This document shows positions 53,390-61,662 of a stretch of 64,000 nt of DNA, piece by piece. Position 1 is the first letter of the stretch. The number at the start of each line of letters is the position of its first letter. The position numbers and the translations under genes were made by a program. Below the pieces are notes generated by a model, which made no database searches, was not told where the DNA came from, and saw only the letters and a program-made list of their open reading frames with translations. The stretch is from Paraburkholderia bannensis NBRC 103871 (GTDB lineage Bacteria > Pseudomonadota > Gammaproteobacteria > Burkholderiales > Burkholderiaceae), in assembly GCF_000685015.1 (NCBI RefSeq), contig NZ_BAYA01000018.1:115160-179159 (forward strand). Reading direction: 5' to 3'.

Positions 53390-54631
53390 ATGTCTACGCC
53401 TTCGCGCGCAGTCAAGACCGGCGGCGAATCGAGCCAGACCGCCGCCAACCTGACTGCAGGACTTGTCGCACTGTTCGCCTTCAGCTGCGGTGCGATCGTC
53501 GCCAACCTTTATTACGCGCAGCCGATCACCGAGTTGGTCGCGCCGTCGCTGCACCTGTCGAATGGCGCCGCCAGCCTGATCGTTTCGCTCACGCAGATCG
53601 GCTATGCGCTCGGCCTGTTCTTCATCGTGCCGCTCGGCGACCTGGTGGAAAACCGCAAGCTGATGATCGCCACCGCGCTCGTCTCGATTGCGAGCCTTGC
53701 CGCTGCCGCCGTCACGCATGGCGCGGGCGCGTTCCTCGTGCTGTCGCTGCTGATTGGCTTCAGCTCGGTCGCCGTGCAGATCCTCGTGCCGCTCGCCGCG
53801 CATCTCGCGCCCGACCATGCGCGCGGACGCATCGTCGGCACGATCATGGGCGGGCTGCTGCTCGGCATCCTGCTGGCGCGCCCGATCTCCAGCGTGGTGG
53901 CCGGATGGTTCGGCTGGCGCGTGGTGTTCGGCTCGGCGGCGGTGCTGATGACGCTCGTGACCGGCGTGCTCGCGCTGACGATCCCGCGCCGCCAGCCCGA
54001 GCATCGCGCGACCTATTTCGCACTGATCGGCTCGCTGCTGCATCTCGTGCGCACCATGCCCGTGCTGCGTCATCGCGCGCTTTATCAGGGCCTCATGTTC
54101 GCGTCGTTCAGCCTGTTCTGGACTGCCGTGCCCATCGAACTGACGCGCCATTACGGTCTCTCGCAGGGCGGCATCGGCCTGTTCGCGCTGGTCGGCGCAA
54201 TCGGCGCGACGTCGGCGCCCATCGCCGGACGGCTTGCCGATGCGGGGCATTCGGTGCGCGCGACCTTGATCGCGCTCGTGGTGGGCGCGCTCGCTTACGC
54301 CACGACGCTGGTGCAAAGCTCGACCGGCGTGGCGGGCCTCGTGGCGACCGGCGTGCTGCTCGACTTCGCGGTGCAGATGAGCATGGTGCTGGGCCAACGC
54401 GAGATCTACGCGCTGCATGCCGCCAGCCGCAATCGCCTGAACGCGCTCTATATGACGAGCATTTTCGTGGGCGGCGCAATCGGCTCCGCGATGGCGAGCG
54501 TGCTCTACGAACACGGCGGCTGGCCGCTCGTGGCGGGTGTCGCCGCGGCCTTTCCGCTGCTCGCGCTCGCGCACTTTCTGATCGTCGGCGGCCCGCATGC
54601 GGTCAAGCACGCGCGAGGGCAGGCTGCGTAA
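53390..54631 (+). CDS. MFS transporter (12 TM, drug/solute type)
   Basis: A 413-residue inner-membrane protein with 12 hydrophobic helices. Motifs include GAIVANLYYAQPITELVAPS, SLTQIGYALGLFFIVPLGDL, VENRKLMIA (motif A loop), FGWRVVFGSAAVLM and NALYMTSIFVGGAIGSAMAS. This subgroup (YfcJ/YgaY-like) is annotated as proton-driven efflux or uptake. GGAG lies seven bases before ATG. It leads a rightward operon that continues with a leader ORF and the cytochrome c / 2Fe-2S / molybdopterin enzyme, so it may carry the substrate or product of that enzyme. Confidence 0.92.
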   Translation: MSTPSRAVKTGGESSQTAANLTAGLVALFAFSCGAIVANLYYAQPITELVAPSLHLSNGAASLIVSLTQIGYALGLFFIVPLGDLVENRKLMIATALVSIASLAAAAVTHGAGAFLVLSLLIGFSSVAVQILVPLAAHLAPDHARGRIVGTIMGGLLLGILLARPISSVVAGWFGWRVVFGSAAVLMTLVTGVLALTIPRRQPEHRATYFALIGSLLHLVRTMPVLRHRALYQGLMFASFSLFWTAVPIELTRHYGLSQGGIGLFALVGAIGATSAPIAGRLADAGHSVRATLIALVVGALAYATTLVQSSTGVAGLVATGVLLDFAVQMSMVLGQREIYALHAASRNRLNALYMTSIFVGGAIGSAMASVLYEHGGWPLVAGVAAAFPLLALAHFLIVGGPHAVKHARGQAA

Positions 54632-54661
54632 CCGACGGCTTTCTTCACAGGGGAAATTTCG

Positions 54662-54709
54662 ATGTCCGCACTTTCGCATCTCTTGCCGCTCCCGAAGGTG
54701 CGGCCATGA
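54662..54709 (+). CDS. Predicted 15-residue leader peptide coupled to the cytochrome gene
   Basis: A short frame, MSALSHLLPLPKVRP, starts at an ATG with GGGGAA six bases upstream, a better site than the one before the cytochrome gene. Its TGA overlaps the cytochrome ATG as ATGA. The peptide is Leu/Pro-rich. It may ensure coupled translation or act as a leader sensor. Its reality as a translated ORF is inferred from signals only. Confidence 0.45.
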   Translation: MSALSHLLPLPKVRP

Positions 54710-55998
54710 ACCGCAAACGCTGGTTGATCGGCGCGGCGGGGGTCGTTATTGCGGGTCTCGCGGTCGTGGCGGCAATGCTCTACGAACCGGCCATCGCGCC
54801 GCAGGCGCCGCCCGCGCCGACGGCGTTCAGCACGCAACTCAAGCTTGAAGGCGCGCGCGTGGTGGCGCTCGGCGACTGTGTCGTGTGCCACACGAAAGCC
54901 GGCGGCCGCCCCTTCGCGGGCGGCTTGCCGCTCGCCACGCCGTTCGGCACGATCTACGCGACCAATATCACGCCCGATGTGCAGACCGGCATCGGCGCGT
55001 GGTCGCAGGCGGCATTCGCGCGCGCCCTGCGTCACGGCATCGCGCGCGACGGGCATCAGCTTTATCCCGCGTTTCCGTATGTGCATTTCACGCGCATGTC
55101 CGATCACGACATCGCGGCGGCCTACGCGTACCTGATGAGCCGCGAGCCGGTCAGCCAGACGACGCCGCCCAATGCGCTGATTTTTCCGCTCAATTTCAGG
55201 CCGCTGGTCGCGTTCTGGAACGTGCTGTTCTTGCGGCCCGGCCCGCACGATGAAGTTGCCACCCGTGACGCGCAATGGAATCGCGGCAAGCAGCTTGTCG
55301 ATGGACTGGGCCATTGCGCGTCGTGCCATTCGCCGCTCAATGCGATTGGCGGCGAAAAGCTCGGCCATGCGTTCGACGGCGGCATCGTCGACGGCTGGGA
55401 TGCGCCCGCGCTCAATGCGCTCGGGCAAGCCGCGAAGCCGTGGAGCCAGGCCCAGCTCGTCACGTATCTGCGCACTGGCCGTGCGTCCGAACATGGCGCG
55501 GCGGCAGGGCCAATGCTGCCGGTCACGCGCGACCTGGCGAGCGTCCCGCCCGAGGACGTGGAGGCCATCTCGGCCTACATCCTGTCGATTCAAAAGCCTG
55601 CGGGCGCGGGGAGCGCGGCGAACGTAGTGAACGTTGCGGCGGCCGCCACCGCGCCGGGCGAGGCGCAACAGCGCGGCGCGGTGCTCTTCGCCGCTTCCTG
55701 CGCGCAATGTCACGGCCCCGCTGCGCCGATGCAGGCGATCGGCCAGCGCCCGACGCTCGCGTTCAGCACCGCGGTCAACGCCGCCACGCCGCGCAACGCG
55801 ATCCAGATGATGTTGAACGGCATCGGCTGGCACGGCGAGGACGCCATGAACTACATGCCCGCATTCGCCGCGCTCTACGACGACCGCCAGGTCGCCGATC
55901 TCGCCGCTTACCTGCGCGGCGCGTACACGACAAAAACCGCATGGCCGGACGCCCAGGCGCTCGCCGCCCAGCTCAGACAACAGGACAACGCACGATGA
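54706..55998 (+). CDS. Triheme cytochrome c subunit of a molybdopterin dehydrogenase
   Basis: A 430-residue periplasmic cytochrome c with an N-terminal membrane anchor (KRWLIGAAGVVIAGLAVVAA). It has three CXXCH heme sites: CVVCH (Cys58, Cys61, His62), CASCH (Cys204, Cys207, His208) and CAQCH (Cys332, Cys335, His336). The layout is that of the electron-accepting subunit of alcohol, aldehyde and nicotinate-type dehydrogenases. It should pass electrons from the molybdopterin/2Fe-2S subunits to the respiratory chain. The start overlaps the leader peptide stop, and its own stop overlaps the 2Fe-2S gene (both ATGA). Confidence 0.93.
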   Translation: MNRKRWLIGAAGVVIAGLAVVAAMLYEPAIAPQAPPAPTAFSTQLKLEGARVVALGDCVVCHTKAGGRPFAGGLPLATPFGTIYATNITPDVQTGIGAWSQAAFARALRHGIARDGHQLYPAFPYVHFTRMSDHDIAAAYAYLMSREPVSQTTPPNALIFPLNFRPLVAFWNVLFLRPGPHDEVATRDAQWNRGKQLVDGLGHCASCHSPLNAIGGEKLGHAFDGGIVDGWDAPALNALGQAAKPWSQAQLVTYLRTGRASEHGAAAGPMLPVTRDLASVPPEDVEAISAYILSIQKPAGAGSAANVVNVAAAATAPGEAQQRGAVLFAASCAQCHGPAAPMQAIGQRPTLAFSTAVNAATPRNAIQMMLNGIGWHGEDAMNYMPAFAALYDDRQVADLAAYLRGAYTTKTAWPDAQALAAQLRQQDNAR

Positions 55999-56522
55999 CT
56001 ACGACGCTCAACGTGAACGGCCAGAACCACACCCTCGACATCGATCCGTCGACGCCGCTGCTCTACGCGCTGCGTAACGACCTGCATCTGCATGGCGCGA
56101 AATTCGGCTGCGGCCTCGGTCAATGCGGCGCCTGCACGGTGCTGCTGGACGGCAAGCCGACCTTCTCCTGTCTCGTGCCCGTGAGCGCCATCGGCACACG
56201 CACGGTGCGCACCCTGGAAAGCCTCGGCACCACGCAGCAGCCCGGCGCGCTCCAGCGCGCGTTCATCAAGCATCAGGCGGCGCAATGCGGCTACTGCATC
56301 GCGGGCATGATCATGCGCGCGCAGGCGCTGCTCGAACGCAATCCGCACCCGAGCGAAGCCGAATTGCGCGAGCACATGGAGCCCAACCTCTGCCGCTGCG
56401 GCACCCATATGCGCATCCTTGCGGCAGTGCGCGAAGTGGCGGGTTTGCCCGATACACGTTCTGAAACGTTGCGCTCGCAACCGCTTGCGGCGTCGGCGAC
56501 CGTGGAGGCGCACAAAGAATGA
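55995..56522 (+). CDS. (2Fe-2S) small subunit of xanthine-oxidase-family dehydrogenase
   Basis: A 175-residue protein with a plant-type ferredoxin cluster (Cys39, Cys44, Cys47, Cys59 in FGCGLGQCGACTVLLDG and FSC) and a four-helix second cluster (Cys98, Cys101, Cys133, Cys135 in QCGYCIAGMIMRAQ and NLCRCGTHMRI). It carries electrons from the Mo centre to the cytochrome. The C-terminal ~25 residues are an extra low-complexity tail. ATGA overlaps join it to the genes on both sides. Confidence 0.95.
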   Translation: MTTTLNVNGQNHTLDIDPSTPLLYALRNDLHLHGAKFGCGLGQCGACTVLLDGKPTFSCLVPVSAIGTRTVRTLESLGTTQQPGALQRAFIKHQAAQCGYCIAGMIMRAQALLERNPHPSEAELREHMEPNLCRCGTHMRILAAVREVAGLPDTRSETLRSQPLAASATVEAHKE

Positions 56523-58819
56523 GCCATTCCGATAACGCATTCGACCCGCACGAGCCGCTTGCGGCGATTGAGCCGATCGACCCGGGCCGCCGCCGTTTCA
56601 TGCGCTCGGGCGCGCTGTTCGTCGCTTTCAGCCTGGTTCCGGGCGTCGATGTCTTCGCGCAGCAGGTCATCGCCGATGAAGGCAAGGCCATCACGGTCTC
56701 GCGCAAGACCCAGGCGCTGGCGGGCAGCCTCAAGACCAATCCGCTGCTGGATGCGTGGATCAAGATTGCGCCCGACGGCCACGTAACCGTGTTCACCGGC
56801 AAGGTGGAGCTGGGCACGGGCGTGCGCACCGCCCTGCTCCAGGTGGCCGCCGAGGAGCTGAACATGACGCCCTCGCTCATTACCTTCCTGACGGCGGACA
56901 CGGGAGCCTCGCCCGATGAAGGGCTGACCGCCGGCAGCCACACCATCGCCGATAGCGGCAGCGCATTGCTCAACGCGGCGGCGCAGGTGCGCGGCCTGCT
57001 GATGGATGCGGCGGCAAAACACTTCGGCATACCAGGGAATACGCTGAGCGCACAGGACGGCGTGATCCGCGCGCCCGATGGCCGCACGATCAGCTATGGC
57101 GCAGCCGTCTCGCTCGTCGACCTGCATCGCAATGCCGAGCCGGTTTCGCCGCTCAAGGATCCGAGCACGTTCCGCGTGATTGGCACGTCGCTGCCGCGCG
57201 TCGATATTCCCGGCAAGGTGACGGGCGGCGCGAGCTACGTACAAGATATGCAGTTGCCCGGCATGCTGCACGCGCGCGTGGTCATGCCGCCGGTCTACGA
57301 CGCGAAACTACTGGGCTTCGACGAAGCCGCCATCGGCAAGATGCCGGGCGTGGTGAAGATCGTGCGCGATGGCAGCGTGCTCGCCGTGGTGGCGAGCGGC
57401 GAATGGCAGGCCGTCGTGGCACAGCGCGCCCTGAGCGCGAGTTGCCGCTGGACGCCGGGACGCGCGCTGCCCGATCCGGCCGCGGTGCATCGCGACCTCA
57501 AGCGCATCGCCACGCGCGACATCCCCATCGCCAGCCAGCACACGCCTGCCGCGCCCGCCGTCAAGACGCTGCACGCCACGTTTCTGAAGGACTATTTGCT
57601 GCACGGCTCGATTGGCCCGTCTTGCGCGGTGGCGCAACTGGAGAACGGCAAGCTCACGGTCTGGACGCATTCGCAGGGCGTCTATCCGCTGCGCGACGCG
57701 CTTGCCGAAATGCTGTCGATGCCAAAAGACGACGTGCGCTGCATCCACACCGAAGGCTCCGGCTGCTACGGCCACAACGGCGCGGACGACGTGGCCACGC
57801 ACGCCGCACTGATCGCCCACGCCATGCCGGGCCATCCGGTTCGCGTGCAGTGGATGCGCGAGCAGGAACACACGTGGGATCATTTCACCCCCGCGATGGT
57901 CACCGAAGTACGCGCCTCGCTCGACGCGCAAGGCCGCATCGTCGACTGGCAGTACGCGCTGTGGAGCAGTTCGCACAACGAGCGCATCGTCAACGCGGGG
58001 CGACTGCTGCCCGCGCGCATGCTGGAAAAGCCTTTCGTACCCGCACCGTCCGAGCCGATGGTGCAGCCCGAGGGCGGCGGCGACCGCAACGCCATTCCGC
58101 TCTACGCGCTGCCCAATATCGAGGTGATGAATCACTTCTCGCCGACCATGCCGCTGCAAACCTCGGCGATGCGCTCGCTTGGCGCGCACACCAATATCTT
58201 CGCAATCGAAAGCTTCATGGACGAACTGGCCCACGCCGCCGGTGTCGATCCCGTGGAGTTTCGTCTGAGGCATATGGCCGACCCGCGCGCGCGCGACGTC
58301 ATTCAACTGGCGGCGCAGCACTTCGGCTGGCCCAGGCCGCCACGCGCGCGCAATCGCGGTGTGGGTTTTGGTTTCGCCAGGTACAAGAATCTGATGGCGT
58401 ATGTGGCGATCGCCGTTGAGATTTCCGTCGAACCGGAAACCGGGCAAGTCACGCTGGAACATGCAGAAGTCGCCGTGGATTCCGGCCAGATCGTCAGTCC
58501 GGACGGCATCCGCAACCAGATTGAAGGCGGCGTGATTCAATCGGCAAGCTGGACGCTGCACGAATCGTTACGCTTTGATACCGAACGCATTCGCAGTTTC
58601 GACTGGAGCAGCTATCCGATCCTGCGGTATTCGTCGGTGCCGAAAAGCCTCAACGTACATTTGATCGACCGGCCCGGCGCACCGTTTCTGGGCGCGGCCG
58701 AAGCGTCGATGGGGCCGACGGCGGGCGCACTGGGCAACGCGCTATTCGATGCGACCGGTCAGCGCGTGCGCGAAATGCCGCTCGCGGGCGACAGATTGCG
58801 GCGCTTGATTGAGGTTTAA
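56519..58819 (+). CDS. Molybdopterin-binding large subunit, IorB/nicotinate-dehydrogenase-like
   Basis: A 766-residue xanthine-oxidase-family catalytic subunit. A Tat-type motif at residues 24-29 (RRRFMRSGALFVAFSL) marks export with its partner. Family features are VFTGKVELGTGVRTALLQVA, TFRVIGTSLPRVDIPGKVTG, GGASYVQDMQLPGMLHARVV, SGCYGHNGADDVATHAALIA, AMRSLGAHTNIFAIESFMDE and FLGAAEASMGPTAGALGNAL near the C-terminus with the probable active-site Glu. The set with cytochrome and 2Fe-2S subunits matches isoquinoline 1-oxidoreductase, nicotinate dehydrogenase and related N-heterocycle or aldehyde oxidases. The substrate is not determined. Confidence 0.92.
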   Translation: MSHSDNAFDPHEPLAAIEPIDPGRRRFMRSGALFVAFSLVPGVDVFAQQVIADEGKAITVSRKTQALAGSLKTNPLLDAWIKIAPDGHVTVFTGKVELGTGVRTALLQVAAEELNMTPSLITFLTADTGASPDEGLTAGSHTIADSGSALLNAAAQVRGLLMDAAAKHFGIPGNTLSAQDGVIRAPDGRTISYGAAVSLVDLHRNAEPVSPLKDPSTFRVIGTSLPRVDIPGKVTGGASYVQDMQLPGMLHARVVMPPVYDAKLLGFDEAAIGKMPGVVKIVRDGSVLAVVASGEWQAVVAQRALSASCRWTPGRALPDPAAVHRDLKRIATRDIPIASQHTPAAPAVKTLHATFLKDYLLHGSIGPSCAVAQLENGKLTVWTHSQGVYPLRDALAEMLSMPKDDVRCIHTEGSGCYGHNGADDVATHAALIAHAMPGHPVRVQWMREQEHTWDHFTPAMVTEVRASLDAQGRIVDWQYALWSSSHNERIVNAGRLLPARMLEKPFVPAPSEPMVQPEGGGDRNAIPLYALPNIEVMNHFSPTMPLQTSAMRSLGAHTNIFAIESFMDELAHAAGVDPVEFRLRHMADPRARDVIQLAAQHFGWPRPPRARNRGVGFGFARYKNLMAYVAIAVEISVEPETGQVTLEHAEVAVDSGQIVSPDGIRNQIEGGVIQSASWTLHESLRFDTERIRSFDWSSYPILRYSSVPKSLNVHLIDRPGAPFLGAAEASMGPTAGALGNALFDATGQRVREMPLAGDRLRRLIEV

Positions 58820-58873
58820 GCGCGCCTTAAACTCGGCCCGAGCGCGGCCCGAGGTTTTAATCCGGCGCGACGC

Positions 58874-59983
58874 CTAGGTAATTCGGCGCTGACGCCGGAA
58901 AAAATTCCACAGTAGCGCCGTGGCGTCCGGCCCGCGCGCCGAATGAAACGGCTCGCTGGGATCGCCGCCGCTCCACGCGTGCCCAAGGCCGCGCACGATG
59001 CATTGCCGCACCACGTTGCGCCCGCCTTTTACATAGTCGATGTAATCCGCGCCATCGCGGCTATAAAAGCGCTCCTCGCCCACGCGCAATTCGCCTTGCG
59101 CATCGACCAGCCGGTTCAAGCGCGCGAACTGAAGCGTCAATTGCTCCGCATTACGCTTTGTGACGACCGCGTCGAGTTCGCCGTGCACGATCACGGTTGG
59201 CATGCCGGGATAGTGATTCACGTCCACGCGCGTGTCGATCAGCTGCACCGGGTTGTCCCGCGTGCCCCGGCGCATCACGCTCATTGCCGTCATGGTGGAC
59301 GTCGCCGCGCCAAATACCGGCCCCGAATGCAGCCCGATTGCGGCAAACAAACGCGGATCGGCAATCGCCAAAGCCGTCGCCAGGCCCGCGCCCGCCGAAA
59401 TCCCCGCGAGATAGACCCGCTGCGCGTCAAAGCCATATTCGCCGACGATCGCTTCGACCAGCGAAGCGACCGCTGGCGCTTCGGTATTGGCGGGATCGTC
59501 ATGCCAATGCCAGCAGCCTTGCGCATGCGCCGTTTTTGCCTGCTCGGGTAATAGAACCGCAAAACCCGCACGCTCTGCGCGCTGGCAAATACGGGTGCCG
59601 CGCGCAAACGATTCAGCCGTTTGTTTGCAGCCGTGCAGCATCACGACGAGCGGCAAATTAACGGTAGAAGCGCTGGTTTCGGGTAAATACAGCGCGTAGG
59701 CGAGATGATTGACGAGACGCCCGGCAGTGGGCGGCGCGGAATGAAACGAGCGGAGCCAGCGGCCTGGCAATACCTTTTCCGGCGCTTTTGAACGGGATTT
59801 TGGCGTTGCGCTTGCAGGCGCTCCCGCCGTGGATGAAACGCGCTTTGCGCGCTTGACGGTGGCGTTTGTGGAGATCTTGACGGCTGCGGTTTTACGCCGG
59901 GTAGCCTTTTTCTTCGGCGGCGCCATGACGCTTGCGAGCAGGTCTAAACCTCGAAGCCAGACGCTGGATTTTTTCCTGGGCAT
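58874..59983 (-). CDS. PHB-depolymerase-family esterase with basic N-terminal extension
   Basis: A 369-residue alpha/beta-hydrolase of the LpqC/PHB-depolymerase esterase group. It has LPLVVMLHGCKQTAESFARG, GCWHWHDD, nucleophile Ser196 in YLAGISAGAG, ALHSGP-like IGLHSGPVFGAAT, PTVIVHGELDAVV and a His in GLGHAWSGGD. The first ~70 residues are Lys/Arg/Ala-rich (PPKKKATRRKTAAVKIS) and lack a signal peptide; this could be a granule- or DNA-binding tail. The ATG has no good Shine-Dalgarno. The substrate may be short-chain esters or native PHB. Confidence 0.88.
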   Translation of the reverse strand: MPRKKSSVWLRGLDLLASVMAPPKKKATRRKTAAVKISTNATVKRAKRVSSTAGAPASATPKSRSKAPEKVLPGRWLRSFHSAPPTAGRLVNHLAYALYLPETSASTVNLPLVVMLHGCKQTAESFARGTRICQRAERAGFAVLLPEQAKTAHAQGCWHWHDDPANTEAPAVASLVEAIVGEYGFDAQRVYLAGISAGAGLATALAIADPRLFAAIGLHSGPVFGAATSTMTAMSVMRRGTRDNPVQLIDTRVDVNHYPGMPTVIVHGELDAVVTKRNAEQLTLQFARLNRLVDAQGELRVGEERFYSRDGADYIDYVKGGRNVVRQCIVRGLGHAWSGGDPSEPFHSARGPDATALLWNFFRRQRRIT

Positions 59984-60149
59984 GGCGTGGGCGGTGACAG
60001 CGAAGCGGCGCGGCAAGAACAGCAAAGAGCCGCAAATAGCCCGGGCGTCCGCAATGAACGCCCGGCGAATTCAGCCAATACTGGAGTACGGTAAACCCAA
60101 TCGAGCAGATGACGCGAGCGGTGTTGCAGCCGCTCACGGCACCCACGGT

Positions 60150-60185
60150 AAAGGCCGGTTACGCCAATCGAGGCGGCCGGCCTTT
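60150..60185. terminator. Terminator downstream of the H-NS gene
   Basis: AAAGGCCGG and CCGGCCTTT form a perfect 9-bp stem around an 18-base loop. The A/T ends of the stem make it usable on either strand. It directly follows the H-NS stop on the minus strand. Confidence 0.6.
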
Positions 60186-60192
60186 GTGCGCG

Positions 60193-60777
60193 TTAAGCCG
60201 CTGCGGCCGGAGCGGCAGCCGCTTGCTCGGCAACGGCGCGCGGCTTGCGCGGCGCACGCGTCTTCTTTGCCGGAGCGGGAGCGGCAGCGCTAGTCGCCGC
60301 CTTGCGGCCGCGCTTTGCCACGCCGGTCTTCGTCGCTGCTGCGGACTTTGCCGCTGCGCGCTTGAAGCCCGGCTTCGGGCCGCGCTTGGCGCCGGTCGTC
60401 TTGGCCGCAGCCTTCGGTGCGGCAGCCGCCGTTGCGCCTTCAATCAGGAATTTCGAGCGATCCTTGACGTCGCGAATCCACAGCGGTGCACGGCCACGGC
60501 CAGTCCACGTCGCGCCGGTTTTCGGATCGGCGTATTTCGGCGCCACGTGATGCACCGAAGCGCGCGGCGCTTTTGCCACGCCATTGGCAGCCTTCGCGCC
60601 CGGCTTGCGGCCGCGCTTCTTGCCGACGAAGGTTTCGATATCGGCGACGCTCAAGCCATGCTTGTGCATTAGGTCACGAATCTTCGTGAGACCCACCGAC
60701 GCCTGCTTTTGCGAAAGCATGTCCGCCTGTTTTTGCAGCTTTGCGATCTTCAGGTTGATCGCGTCCAAAGTCACCAT
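60193..60777 (-). CDS. H-NS family nucleoid protein with extended AT-hook-like tail
   Basis: A 194-residue protein. Residues 1-50 form the oligomerisation coiled coil (MVTLDAINLKIAKLQKQADM). A KKRGRKPGAK linker leads to the H-NS DNA-binding motif TGATWTGRGRAPLWI (about 88-101). The last ~80 residues are Ala/Lys/Pro-rich with repeated basic R-G-[PR]-K steps. Typical H-NS-like proteins of this group are ~100 residues, so the tail doubles the length. A strong GGGAGGTGA precedes the ATG. It should silence AT-rich DNA, such as the regions at 24.9 kb and 61 kb. Confidence 0.93.
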   Translation of the reverse strand: MVTLDAINLKIAKLQKQADMLSQKQASVGLTKIRDLMHKHGLSVADIETFVGKKRGRKPGAKAANGVAKAPRASVHHVAPKYADPKTGATWTGRGRAPLWIRDVKDRSKFLIEGATAAAAPKAAAKTTGAKRGPKPGFKRAAAKSAAATKTGVAKRGRKAATSAAAPAPAKKTRAPRKPRAVAEQAAAAPAAAA

Positions 60778-61662
60778 ACTCACCTCCCTTATCGGATTTC
60801 GTCTCCAGACGCCTGTAGAAACTTCGTTTGCATGGCGAAGTTTGGCCTGGTCCATATCGGCAATTGCCATCGTGGCAACCGGATTATGGCGGTAAAGAGC
60901 CCGCAGGTGCAAACTCATTGAATGACATTCAGCAATTCGCAGGCCCACTAGCGCTTAAATGACCAGGAAATTTTTCCGATTCCTTTCATCCGGTTACTTT
61001 CGATCTCGCTTGAACGCTCTTGCTCTCTCTAAAAACCGAAAAATAGCGTGGACGAAATGCTTTCAAAGTTCAGGATACAGAGTTTGAAAAAATGAAACTT
61101 CCTGGGTGGCCGCGAACAGTTTCAAAGCAGCACTGCTGTTGCTTGCCCGAGCGCGTAGCTCGCCGTGCGTGTGCAATTATTGGCAATACACCTAAAGGCT
61201 AGTTGTCTGGCAAAAGCAATGGCGCGGAGTTTGCGCGAGCGCCGTGGAATGGATTTCGTCGCGCTGCGTGTCGCTGGGCGTGCGTGACGCACTCTGCGCC
61301 AATACATCAGATGATCTAAAATACACCTTGCAGATGGCGTTGCCGTGCGACCTTCTGTGTTTCGATTCCGCTGACCGCTGTTGTTTTTTCACCCAGCCTG
61401 AACTGACCGAACCTTGCATACGATGCATACGGTTGAGGTCTTGTGTGTCGCTTCCTGTCGTTTCTGTTCGCACCATGCGACGCCATTGCGCCATACGCCT
61501 GCGTCATCATCAACGGCAGCCTTCCTCCACCCGGTAGTCGCCGATTGGGAAATTGACCGCCCGGCTCATGCTTGCACAGACGGTGTTATCGATCACATTC
61601 CATCACATCAATATCCGGCCCACGCTTTTCGACTGCTTTAGACCTTGCTTTAGACCTAACCG
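60778..61662. other. Long gene-free region upstream of H-NS and MFS genes
   Basis: About 885 bp without a supported gene; the small open frames have no conserved look. It is AT-richer than average. A 7-bp inverted repeat TTTCAAA / TTTGAAA (61061-61089) lies mid-region. The part near the MFS start has a tandem 12-mer. It carries the H-NS promoter and could encode an RNA, which cannot be shown here. Confidence 0.45.
61634..61657 (+). repeat. Tandem 12-bp repeat before the MFS start
   Basis: Two exact copies of TGCTTTAGACCT end five bases before the MFS ATG. They occupy the place where a ribosome-binding site would normally be; no Shine-Dalgarno is visible. Confidence 0.85.
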
